Below, piece by piece: positions 1 through 6,165 of a stretch of 64,000 bases of DNA. The notes beneath the pieces are model-generated. The model ran no database searches and was not told where the DNA came from. It worked only from the letters and a program-made list of their open reading frames with translations. A program made the translations under genes and the position numbers. Origin of the DNA: an uncultured Eubacteriales bacterium (GTDB taxonomy: Bacteria > Bacillota > Clostridia > Lachnospirales > Lachnospiraceae); NCBI GenBank assembly GCA_900539455.1, contig UQCD01000002.1, positions 1 through 64,000 on the forward strand. The letters run 5' to 3'. How positions within the stretch are numbered: the stretch's first letter is position 1; each line of letters opens with the position of its first letter.

Positions 1-65
1 AATATCTCACAGAGTGGTTAGTTAATCACATTCTGTATGTCGATGGTCAAATTCCAAAAGGCTGA
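1..65 (+). CDS. C-terminal end of a hemerythrin-domain protein (partial)
   Basis: Only the last 20 codons and a TGA stop lie in the window, starting in frame at position 3. The visible tail contains WLVNHILYVD, which fits the HxxxxD iron-ligand signature of the last helix of bacteriohemerythrins. It closely resembles WLSNHILVLD near the end of the double-hemerythrin gene at 3602-4441. Family knowledge: these proteins bind oxygen or nitric oxide at a di-iron site in the cytoplasm. A terminator hairpin follows ten bases after the stop, so this is the natural end of a transcription unit. The rest of the protein is outside the window, so its domain composition is unknown. Confidence 0.6.
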   Translation, partial: YLTEWLVNHILYVDGQIPKG

Positions 66-74
66 TATAGTAAG

Positions 75-112
75 AAAGGCTGTTATTTTTTAGAGAGTAG
101 CAGCCTTTTTTA
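75..112 (+). terminator. Rho-independent terminator after the hemerythrin gene
   Basis: AAAGGCTG at 75-82 pairs with CAGCCTTT at 101-108 and is followed by a run of T. It lies ten bases after the stop codon at 65. Confidence 0.8.
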
Positions 113-220
113 TTTTGAATATAAAATATGACATATACACTTGACAATATGCATACGTAGAGGAAACGCATCAAGTGCTTGCTAAGCGAAACTTTGTGCT
201 GGCAGTAAGAGGAGGTAGCT

Positions 221-547
221 TTGGTGATAAATCAACTGCTTACCCTAGATGAAACAGAAAATACCCTAGATGAAACAGAAAATACCCCAGATGAGAGAAA
301 AAATACTCTAGATGAAACAAAAAATACCCCAGATGAATGTATGGACAGGCGAAGAAATTCAGCAGAATATATTTTGGATTTTTGTATAACACCGAGGCGT
401 ATTTTGGAAATTTCAGAGTTCTTGGGATATAAGGAGAAAAAATCGGTGAGAAAGCACATAAAACCACTATTGGAGCAGGGAAGACTGGCTATGACTTTAC
501 CAGACAGACCAAACAGTAAAAATCAGAAGTATATTACAATCAAATAA
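221..547 (+). CDS. Winged-helix fragment with heptapeptide repeats
   Basis: A 108-residue protein starts at TTG 221 or GTG 224 behind a good AGGAGG at 209-214. Residues 8-40 are about four copies of a seven-residue unit, (T/P)LDETEN-like, encoded by 21-bp repeats. Residues 48-108 look like the C-terminal winged-helix domain of RecG-like or AlbA_2-type ATP-binding regulators; the ending GRLAMTLPDRPNSKNQKY is typical. In those families this domain sits behind a large ATP-binding or DNA-binding domain that is absent here. The gene is therefore probably a truncated remnant that kept or gained a start signal. A function as a small DNA-binding protein cannot be excluded. Confidence 0.5.
   Translation: MVINQLLTLDETENTLDETENTPDERKNTLDETKNTPDECMDRRRNSAEYILDFCITPRRILEISEFLGYKEKKSVRKHIKPLLEQGRLAMTLPDRPNSKNQKYITIK
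242..340 (+). repeat. 21-bp in-frame tandem repeat, about 4.5 copies
   Basis: Copies start at 242, 263, 284, 305 and 326 (last one partial). The first two are identical (ACCCTAGATGAAACAGAAAA then T); later ones differ by a few bases. Because 21 is divisible by three, copy-number change would keep the reading frame. Confidence 0.9.
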
Positions 548-558
548 ATCTATAAACA

Positions 559-675
559 CAAAGCATTATGCAATGGAGATCAGCCATTATGGAGCTTAAC
601 CTCTCTGTAATGGCTTTTGTTGTCCCAAAACGCAAGAAAGAAGGTGAGAGCATTGAAGATAAAAAAGGTGGATGA
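559..675 (+). pseudogene. C-terminal fragment resembling a conjugative-element gene
   Basis: An open frame runs to a TGA at 673-675 and includes MAFVVPKRKKEGESIEDKK, a lysine-rich tail that reads like real coding sequence. It overlaps the start of the next fragment (653) in another frame, an arrangement usual in conjugation operons. The upstream part of the gene is missing: an in-frame stop lies at 553-555. I do not recognise the family with certainty. Confidence 0.35.
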
Positions 676-763
676 CAAGCCGATGGTTATTCATACAAAG
701 GAAAAAGCAAAGATTCATACCCACAATCCGAAGCAGGCGAACCAATTGTGCAGACAAATATAG
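653..763 (+). pseudogene. N-terminal fragment like CD1108-type mobile element protein
   Basis: TTG at 653 follows an AAGGTGAG binding site and opens a 36-codon frame beginning KIKKVDDKPMVIHTKEKAKI. From memory this matches the start of a protein family carried by Firmicutes conjugative transposons, often annotated as CD1108 family mobile element protein. The frame ends at TAG 761-763, far short of the several hundred residues expected. The break joins directly to a second, unrelated fragment (765-881), so a deletion probably fused two remnants. Confidence 0.45.
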
Positions 764-764
764 T

Positions 765-881
765 GCAGGATCTATTGATGAAAGCATGTTAAGTAATAAT
801 GAAAAGGAAATGGTTGCACAATTTGCAAATGAGATTGATATTTCAAATGCTACAGTCCTGTCAGTTATAGGTTTTGGTTAA
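765..881 (+). pseudogene. Fragment resembling toxic anion resistance protein TelA N-terminus
   Basis: The reading MLSNNEKEMVAQFANEID (start near 786) resembles the N-terminal region of TelA-like proteins, in which an acidic segment with EKxMVxxFxxxID precedes the helical core. The frame ends in TAA at 879-881 after about 38 codons, while full proteins have about 350-400 residues. It lies immediately behind the CD1108-like fragment. Both appear to be debris of one mobile element. The match is from pattern memory only. Confidence 0.35.
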
Positions 882-927
882 TTGCAACGAAAAGCCAGAA
901 AATACACAAGCCAATATGTAAAACCTA

Positions 928-956
928 TTGACATAATGTACGACACACAGTATACT
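928..956 (+). promoter_or_regulatory. Sigma-A promoter of the padR gene
   Basis: TTGACA at 928-933 and TATACT at 951-956 are separated by exactly 17 bases, close to consensus. The promoter serves padR (1046) and its partner. Confidence 0.85.
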
Positions 957-980
957 AAATTAAAACTATAGTGTGTGACG
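941..980 (+). promoter_or_regulatory. Inverted-repeat operator over the padR promoter
   Basis: CGACACACAGTATACT at 941-956 and ACTATAGTGTGTGACG at 965-980 form a dyad matching at 13 of 16 positions. The left arm covers the -10 box and the right arm the likely start point, as expected for autorepression by a PadR protein. Binding by the product of 1046-1381 is inferred. Confidence 0.6.
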
Positions 981-1045
981 CACAATACAGCGGAGCAAAA
1001 TTATTACTTTGAATCAATAATAATTTAAAGAAAGGTGGAAATTGG

Positions 1046-1381
1046 ATGAATTGCGATGAAATTGTTTCAGGATTAATTTTAGAATTCCGAAGAGGAACAC
1101 TCATTATGGTAGTGTTAGCACAACTAAACAAACCGATGTATGGATATTCTCTGGTAAAGGAATTGGAGGGAAAAGGTATTTCGATAGAAGGAAATACATT
1201 ATATCCGCTACTGAGAAGACTAGAGAGTCAAGGGCTGTTAAAAAGTGAATGGGAAACTGGTGCAGCGAAGCCCAGAAAATATTATATCATCACTGAAGAT
1301 GGCAAAATGGTTTATAAAAAAATCAAAGCTCACTGGGAAAAGTTTTCTCAGTCAATCAATGTTCTTATGGAGGAAAAATAA
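1046..1381 (+). CDS. PadR family transcriptional regulator
   Basis: This 111-residue protein is a compact PadR-type winged-helix repressor. The hallmark segment YGYSLVKELEGKGISIEGNT followed by LYPLLRRLESQGLL forms the recognition helix and wing region, and YYIITEDGK lies in the wing. The ATG at 1046 follows AAAGGTGG at a proper distance. The stop codon touches the ATG of the next gene (1382), so the two are translationally coupled. Family knowledge: such short PadR proteins repress their own operon and the membrane protein beside them. The dyad over the promoter at 941-980 is the likely target. Confidence 0.9.
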   Translation: MNCDEIVSGLILEFRRGTLIMVVLAQLNKPMYGYSLVKELEGKGISIEGNTLYPLLRRLESQGLLKSEWETGAAKPRKYYIITEDGKMVYKKIKAHWEKFSQSINVLMEEK

Positions 1382-2374
1382 ATGGAAAAAAATGATTTGA
1401 TTGAAAGATATATTTATGCAGTTACGAAACATATGAAAACTGCCATGCAAAAAGATGTGGCAAAAGAATTAGAAACAATAATACAAGATATGTTGGAGGA
1501 ACGATGCGAAGATGTTATTCCAACTGAGCATGATGTCAAAGTCATTCTAACAGAACTTGGAACCCCGGCAGAGCTTGCTTCGAAATACAAAGGTGAAACA
1601 CAGGATTGTCTGATTGGACAACCTTATTACAGTCTGTATGTGTATGTATTGAAAATTGTAACAGCCTGCGTTATTAGCGGAATGTTACTCGCCCAAATCA
1701 TGGCAGCAGCAATATCTCATACGATTTGGTATATTGCTGTCTATCAGATTATAAGTGGAATTCTTGGTGGTGTATTGGCGGGATTTGCATTTGTGACATT
1801 GTTGTTTGCATTCCTGTATAAAAAAGAAATTAAAATAGAAGGATTAAGTGATGGGATAGACAATTTACCGCCTGTTCCACAGAAAACAAATAGAATTTCG
1901 AAAGCAGGTGCCATTATTGGTATTATTTTTTCAGTTATCTTTACCATTATTTTTCTCGTATGTCCACAGATTATATGCATTGCTTTTGTAAAAAATGGAG
2001 TTGGAGTGTATGAACCACTTTTTAATTTGGAATATATCAGACAAACCTGGTATTTGATTCTTGCCTTTGGAATTTTGGGAATTGTAAGGGATAGTGTGAA
2101 ATTTATTGATGGAAGTTATACAAAAAGGGTGATGTTTGTCACTATTATTACCAACCTCATTGATGGTGCGTTAACAATTATTTGGCTATTAAACGACAAG
2201 ATCATGAATCCTAATTTTTTTGAAGGTATTGAGCAGTTGTTTGGAGAAAATACAGAAGTTATTTCGCAGGTTTTCATACAGTTTAATAAGGTATTTCTTG
2301 CAATTATCATTTTTGCGCTGGGAATTAATTGCATTGAGACAGTTATAAAAGCATTAAAATATAGTCGAAAATAA
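1382..2374 (+). CDS. HAAS-domain membrane protein, PadR partner
   Basis: The 330-residue product has a soluble, charged N-terminal domain (residues 1-75) with LIERYIYAVTKHM and VILTELGTPAELASKY, the pattern of HAAS/DUF1700-type domains commonly encoded next to PadR regulators. About six hydrophobic segments follow, near residues 80-105, 115-145, 175-200, 218-238, 255-270 and 305-325. It starts directly after the padR stop with its binding site (GGAGG) inside that gene. Family knowledge suggests a role in envelope signalling or sensing membrane-active compounds, but no substrate can be read from the sequence. Confidence 0.75.
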   Translation: MEKNDLIERYIYAVTKHMKTAMQKDVAKELETIIQDMLEERCEDVIPTEHDVKVILTELGTPAELASKYKGETQDCLIGQPYYSLYVYVLKIVTACVISGMLLAQIMAAAISHTIWYIAVYQIISGILGGVLAGFAFVTLLFAFLYKKEIKIEGLSDGIDNLPPVPQKTNRISKAGAIIGIIFSVIFTIIFLVCPQIICIAFVKNGVGVYEPLFNLEYIRQTWYLILAFGILGIVRDSVKFIDGSYTKRVMFVTIITNLIDGALTIIWLLNDKIMNPNFFEGIEQLFGENTEVISQVFIQFNKVFLAIIIFALGINCIETVIKALKYSRK

Positions 2375-2388
2375 ATAATTTGTAAAAG

Positions 2389-2429
2389 GCATATCTGACA
2401 TTATGGAATCAAACAATTTTCAGATATGC
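2389..2429 (+). terminator. Hairpin after the padR operon
   Basis: GCATATCTGA at 2389-2398 pairs perfectly with TCAGATATGC at 2420-2429, followed by TTTCT. The weak T-run makes it a modest terminator candidate. Confidence 0.5.
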
Positions 2430-2520
2430 TTTCTGCCGTTATAACGCTTCAAGCGAAAACTATGCATTTCTATCAGTTCACCATGTCAGTTTCACTTTGT
2501 GTTATATGATTTTGTTTCCC

Positions 2521-2631
2521 TTGAGAGCAGTAAGGATTAAAAAGGTGGATGATACTAAATCGGGTGCTAAGAAGTCTTATTGTAAGGGCACTATTCATCA
2601 GGCGGAGGCAATCATTTCCTGCAATCAGTGA
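2521..2631 (+). pseudogene. Second short fragment with the KIKKVDD start motif
   Basis: A frame from TTG 2521 reads LRAVRIKKVDDTKSGAKKSY and stops at TGA 2629-2631. The RIKKVDD core repeats the KIKKVDD beginning of the CD1108-like fragment at 653. It may be a second decayed copy of the same type of mobile-element gene on the other side of the padR operon. The remaining bases 2632-2830 contain only short frames that I cannot assign. Confidence 0.25.
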
Positions 2632-2830
2632 GATTATTGATATGAGGAAGGTGAAAATAGAGGACAGGCTTGAAGATATGGAAGATTAAGGCAGAACATT
2701 AATTCAATATAAAAGGGATGATTATTGGACAGCCAAAGTAGTACTATATAATCAGAAAGAAACAAGATAATTAGGAAAGCTTTAGAAAAGCACAATACAA
2801 GAAAAAATAATCCTACAGGAGGACAGGACA

Positions 2831-3106
2831 ATGCGAGATTGGATGGATTTTAACAGAGATGGAGAAGTTGATAGTACTGAAAGATTCTTTGCAGACGAAA
2901 TGCTTTGCGGAAGCAGAGAAGAACATAAGGCATTATTTGGTAATGCCGGAGATTTTGTCGAAGAAATTGATGAAGAGGAGGAACTGGAAGATGAGCTGAT
3001 GTATGCAGGACTTGATAAGGATGATTTGGAATTGATGGACGCAGATGAGAGAAGAGAAGCATTAGAAGATGCAGGGTTAGATCCGGATGATTATGATTTT
3101 GATTGA
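2831..3106 (+). CDS. Small acidic protein with one EF-hand-like loop
   Basis: The 91-residue protein is strongly acidic. Near its N-terminus it carries DFNRDGEVDSTE, which satisfies the 12-position calcium-binding loop DxNxDGxxDxxE. The C-terminus, ALEDAGLDPDDYDFD, resembles the ends of small uncharacterised proteins common in Lachnospiraceae. There is no signal peptide or membrane segment. ATG 2831 follows a strong AGGAGG at 2818-2823. Calcium binding is a reasonable inference from the loop; a cellular role is not evident. Confidence 0.7.
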   Translation: MRDWMDFNRDGEVDSTERFFADEMLCGSREEHKALFGNAGDFVEEIDEEEELEDELMYAGLDKDDLELMDADERREALEDAGLDPDDYDFD

Positions 3107-3132
3107 TTAAATACAGAGAGAAAGGTGGCGCA

Positions 3133-3399
3133 TTGCGTAAAGGTTCATTTGGACAATAGCTGGCAATATTTCTTGTTGCTATAGGAGTTTGCTATTTCAT
3201 AGGAGCAATTAGTGATGCCGGTGAGCAAAAATGTATAAAAGCTGGCTGCGATAATAAACAGGCAAGTGGCAGTAGTTATTGTTATCTGCATAAACCGTAT
3301 ACAAGTAAATCGTTCTCACATAGTAGTTCTTCATATAGCAGGAACAGTAAAGCTTCGAATATTACTTCTTCTGGAAACACGAGTGGTTCAAGCAGATAA
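3133..3399 (+). pseudogene. Small membrane protein gene with an in-frame TAG
   Basis: From TTG 3133, behind AAAGGTGG, the frame reads eight codons, a TAG at 3157-3159, then 79 more sense codons to TAA 3397-3399. After the TAG comes a hydrophobic segment (LAIFLVAIGVCYFIGAIS), then CIKAGCDNKQASGSSYCYLH, a Cys/His cluster resembling a small zinc-binding knuckle found in other Firmicutes proteins, and a Ser-rich tail. Conservation of this layout indicates a once-functional gene interrupted by a nonsense change. Translation from a non-standard start after the TAG cannot be excluded. Confidence 0.5.
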
Positions 3400-3464
3400 G
3401 GACTACATAAAATGGTTAAAAAATGATGGTTTGCAGATTATAAGAAGAATGGATAAGTAAGAAA

Positions 3465-3503
3465 TACCACTTGAATATTTTTATAAAATAAATTCAAGTG
3501 GTA
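3465..3503. terminator. Perfect 12-bp hairpin between convergent genes
   Basis: TACCACTTGAAT (3465-3476) pairs with ATTCAAGTGGTA (3492-3503). It sits between a plus-strand gene and the minus-strand hemerythrin gene and lacks a clear T-run on either side, so it is a possible bidirectional terminator. Confidence 0.5.
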
Positions 3504-3601
3504 AAATTTAAAAAATATAAAGCCAGCAAAAATATTGCAAAAATCCAGCAAAAAGGTCAATATACAAACGCAATTTAGCCTTATGAAGGTAGTAATTCCT
3601 A

Positions 3602-4441
3602 TTACTCCAAAATATTATTCTCACGCATATATTCCCCAATTTTTTTATCCAATACCAATATATGATTAGACAGCCAGCCAAGCAGGAATTGAATTAGGTC
3701 AAGAAGATAGCCAGTTTGATTATCGTCAATATCATCCAAATCTGAAATGTCAATTTCCACAAGACGCTCAATGAAAATAGAATGAGCCTTTTGCTGGCTG
3801 GAAAGCTCTGGATAATTAATTCGTTTCATTAATTCTTCTTCATCATGAAAATGTAATTGGGTATAATCCTTTAATTCGCCTAAAAGATGTATAATTTCAT
3901 CATATTTATCAGGAATGAATTGATTATGAATAAGCTCATTTGTAGCACTAATAATCTCAAATAATCTGGAATGTTCACTGTCTATTATGTCAATTCCAGT
4001 TTTGTACTTATCAGTAAAGGCAAATGGATTTTCTACAGTTTCGTTAAGAGAAGTCATTTTGCCAATCATCATATCACTGGATAAAATGTGATGATACAAC
4101 CAGCGAACTAAGTAGGAAAGAAGGTCATTAAGTGACTTTTTTGCATTTTCTGGTGATGAGGTATCAAGCACAAAATCATTCATCTTTTTGGTAAAGGCTT
4201 GATGCTCTGCTTTCTGTAAGGAAAGCTCAGGGTCATTAATACTTTCCATATAAGCTTCTTCATGGGCAAAGTGAGTGCTTGCATAATCCTTTAATGAGGT
4301 AATAAGATTTTTTGCGATAGGTGTTACATCCTCTGTGACTTCAACTAAAGTGAACGCCTCGTTAAGTAGTTTAAAAAGTTTTTTGTGTTCTTCATCAATA
4401 TTGTCAATATGTAATAAACAATCATTTGTAAACTCGTACAT
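3602..4441 (-). CDS. Tandem two-domain bacteriohemerythrin
   Basis: The 279-residue cytoplasmic protein contains two hemerythrin domains, about residues 1-130 and 135-275. Each has the expected iron ligands in order: domain one DNIDEEHKKLF, HFAHEEAYM, EHQAF and HHILSSD; domain two DIIDSEHSRLF, HFHDEEELM, AHSIF and NHILVLD. Single-domain homologues are about 130-140 residues, so this is an internal duplication or fusion. Family knowledge: the di-iron site binds oxygen, useful for oxygen scavenging or sensing in an anaerobe. The start is supported by AGGAG on the minus strand. Another hemerythrin C-terminus lies at 1-65. Confidence 0.9.
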   Translation of the reverse strand: MYEFTNDCLLHIDNIDEEHKKLFKLLNEAFTLVEVTEDVTPIAKNLITSLKDYASTHFAHEEAYMESINDPELSLQKAEHQAFTKKMNDFVLDTSSPENAKKSLNDLLSYLVRWLYHHILSSDMMIGKMTSLNETVENPFAFTDKYKTGIDIIDSEHSRLFEIISATNELIHNQFIPDKYDEIIHLLGELKDYTQLHFHDEEELMKRINYPELSSQQKAHSIFIERLVEIDISDLDDIDDNQTGYLLDLIQFLLGWLSNHILVLDKKIGEYMRENNILE

Positions 4442-4608
4442 ATATTTCTCCTTTTTATGTTTTTAACACTATATTTATTGGGATAAGTATAGCACTAAAC
4501 AGGGAAAATTTAAAGGTAAACTATGGTCATATACTGATAGCTTTACATAGCTAATTTTGCATATTAAAAATGTGTTTAATATTTTCAATAGACCAGCTAT
4601 AAAGAGGT

Positions 4609-4779
4609 TTAAATTATTTCGTACTGTAAAAGCTCATACTTTAATTTACAGCCTTCATATATATTTTCAGGAAGTAATGCCCTTGCAACCAGTTTAACAT
4701 CGTCAGTTTCAATGTCTGTTCTTTTTAAGTTGGCATAATCACCTGCTATTTGTATTACTTCATAATAAAATGTTTCCAT
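4609..4779 (-). CDS. Small conserved-type hypothetical protein (56 aa)
   Basis: A minus-strand frame begins METFYYEVIQIAGDYANLKR and continues with VARALLPENIYEGCKLKYE to TAA. An AAAGGAG site lies eight bases before the ATG. The pattern (EVxxIxGDYAxLxRTD, LxALLPxxIxEGxxL) looks like a small beta-barrel protein recurrent in Lachnospiraceae, somewhat like DUF3006 proteins in layout. It lies upstream of the hemerythrin gene in the same direction, about 170 bases away. No function is known to me. Confidence 0.65.
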   Translation of the reverse strand: METFYYEVIQIAGDYANLKRTDIETDDVKLVARALLPENIYEGCKLKYELLQYEII

Positions 4780-4937
4780 AAGTATCTCCTTTAATGGTTT
4801 GTTGTATTTGATATATTATAAATTGTTTTTTAGATAAAAGGAATACTTTCTAAATAGCAACAAAAACAAATATGGATATTAATTAGAATTATTATATAGA
4901 TTTATAGTACTCTTTAAGGTAATATATAATAAATTAA

Positions 4938-5072
4938 TATGTAGTTATCAAATACGCAGTTACTATATATGAAATCTACATTTAAGTAATTATCTAATAT
5001 ACAATCATTAGCTGGAAAATCAACAACAATGTAGTCATCGGCTATGCAATTAACACATAATTAACCAACATA
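4938..5072 (+). repeat. Degenerate 15-bp tandem repeat, about nine units
   Basis: The stretch can be cut into nine consecutive 15-base units with a loose consensus TATGNAATYATCNNA: for example TATGTAGTTATCAAA at 4938, TACGCAGTTACTATA at 4953 and AATGTAGTCATCGGC at 5028. It fills most of the gap between the divergent genes at 4779 and 5090. No open frame spans it. Confidence 0.5.
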
Positions 5073-5089
5073 AAACAGGAGAAAAAGCT

Positions 5090-5431
5090 ATGAACATACA
5101 GATATTTGGAACAAAGAAATGTAATGACACAAAGAAGGCACAGCGTTTTTTCAAGGAGCGTGGCATTAAGTTTCAGTTTATTGATATGAATGAAAAGAAA
5201 ATTAGTAAGGGAGAGCTTCGCAGCATATGTCAGGCAGTAGGTGGCATTGCAGCAATGGTTAATGATAATTGTAAGTATAAGGACGCACTTGCACTTGTAA
5301 AATATATTTCAGAGGAGGAAAAGGAAGAAAAGCTCCTTGAAAATCAGCATATAATAAAAACACCTATTGTTAGAAATGGTAAGCGGGCAACACTAGGATA
5401 CACACCAGAGGTTTGGAAGGGATGGTCATAG
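5090..5431 (+). CDS. ArsC/Spx-family thioredoxin-fold protein
   Basis: The 113-residue protein has the ArsC-like fold signature: IFGTKKCNDTKKAQRFFKER at the N-terminus with a single active-site cysteine (CNDT, no CxxC), and KTPIVRNGKRATLGY near the C-terminus with the conserved cis-proline and the basic residue after it. Family knowledge: members are arsenate reductases, Spx-type regulators, or uncharacterised oxidoreductases. The lack of the CxxC pair argues against a classic Spx redox switch, and no arsenic-resistance genes are nearby. AGGAG precedes the ATG. Cytoplasmic. Confidence 0.8.
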   Translation: MNIQIFGTKKCNDTKKAQRFFKERGIKFQFIDMNEKKISKGELRSICQAVGGIAAMVNDNCKYKDALALVKYISEEEKEEKLLENQHIIKTPIVRNGKRATLGYTPEVWKGWS

Positions 5432-5575
5432 CAATAATAAAAGCAATAATAAAAATAGCAGGTAAAAAATCCTAGTGTCCGGATTATTGTACAGTATATA
5501 TGATATTATCTTAGTATAGAAACAGTAAGAATTAATTTCTTACATATTATAATCATTGTTAAAGAGGTGACCATT

Positions 5576-5664
5576 ATGGAGAAAAATTCAAATGTAACAA
5601 GTGTAGGCTTAGGATTAGTATGTATGGTGTGGATGACGCATTAGAGGATGAGGATTGGGATTAA
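5576..5664 (+). pseudogene. Frameshifted very small acidic protein gene
   Basis: ATG 5576, behind AAAGAGGTG, opens a frame that stops after 22 codons at TAG 5642-5644. In another frame, MYGVDDALEDEDWD runs from 5620 to TAA 5662-5664, an acidic tail like those of other small Lachnospiraceae proteins. A single frame change near 5610-5620 would join them into a protein of about 29 residues. This may be a frameshift or coincidence. Confidence 0.3.
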
Positions 5665-5681
5665 GTTTGCTGAATACAAGG

Positions 5682-5727
5682 GGATATTCCAGCTATGAAC
5701 ATACGGATATTCCAGTTATGAACATAC
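5682..5727 (+). repeat. 23-bp direct repeat, two copies
   Basis: GGATATTCCAGCTATGAACA then TAC at 5682-5704 is repeated with one change at 5705-5727. The part ATGAACATACGGATATT also resembles the first bases of the ArsC-like gene (5090-5106), so this may be a small local duplication. Confidence 0.8.
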
Positions 5728-5732
5728 ACGAG

Positions 5733-5761
5733 TTGACACAGCTATTTTAATATGTTAAAAT
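5733..5761 (+). promoter_or_regulatory. Promoter of the pheST operon
   Basis: TTGACA at 5733-5738 and TAAAAT at 5756-5761 have a 17-base spacer. Transcription would start near 5768, just before the T-box leader. Confidence 0.8.
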
Positions 5762-5784
5762 CAACAATAGTTTTGTTACAAAAC

Positions 5785-6079
5785 ACAGTATATAGCAAGG
5801 CATTGAAGATGCAAAGTAGATTATGAAGAAATCTTATAGAGAATAGCCGCCATCGGCTGGAAGCGGTTTAAGAGGTTCATATATTGAAATTTCACATCGG
5901 AGCTTTATCTTTGAAAGAAAAGTAGGAGATAGCGTGAGTGAGCGTTAATCACATAGAGAGTTTACATATCTGTTTATATTAGATTAGATGTTGATATTAG
6001 ATGATATGTAAAAAAATGGGTGGTACCGCGGATAATATTCGTCCCAGCTAGGAAATCCTGGCTGGGGCTTTCTTTTTTT
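5785..6079 (+). promoter_or_regulatory. Phenylalanine T-box leader of pheST
   Basis: The leader contains the T-box core GGTGGTACCGCGG at 6019-6031, followed by a terminator: CCCAGCTAGGA at 6043-6053 pairs with TCCTGGCTGGG at 6056-6066 before a long T-run. A likely specifier TTC (Phe) followed by A lies at 5891-5893. Established mechanism: uncharged tRNA pairs with specifier and T-box bulge and favours the antiterminator. The downstream genes are phenylalanyl-tRNA synthetase, which fits. The exact Stem I start is approximate. Confidence 0.92.
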
Positions 6080-6165
6080 CAATTTTTAATAATAGTTGAA
6101 AAAGTAATACAGCATAGGATTAACCCAATAAAATAAATCAATAAGTGAATGGAGGATAATCATCG

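Noticed and set aside
582..621. Hairpin AGCCATTA / TAATGGCT with TTTTG as a terminator
   Set aside because: The stem is short, the T-run is interrupted, and the bases also encode part of a convincing reading frame (MAFVVPKRKK).
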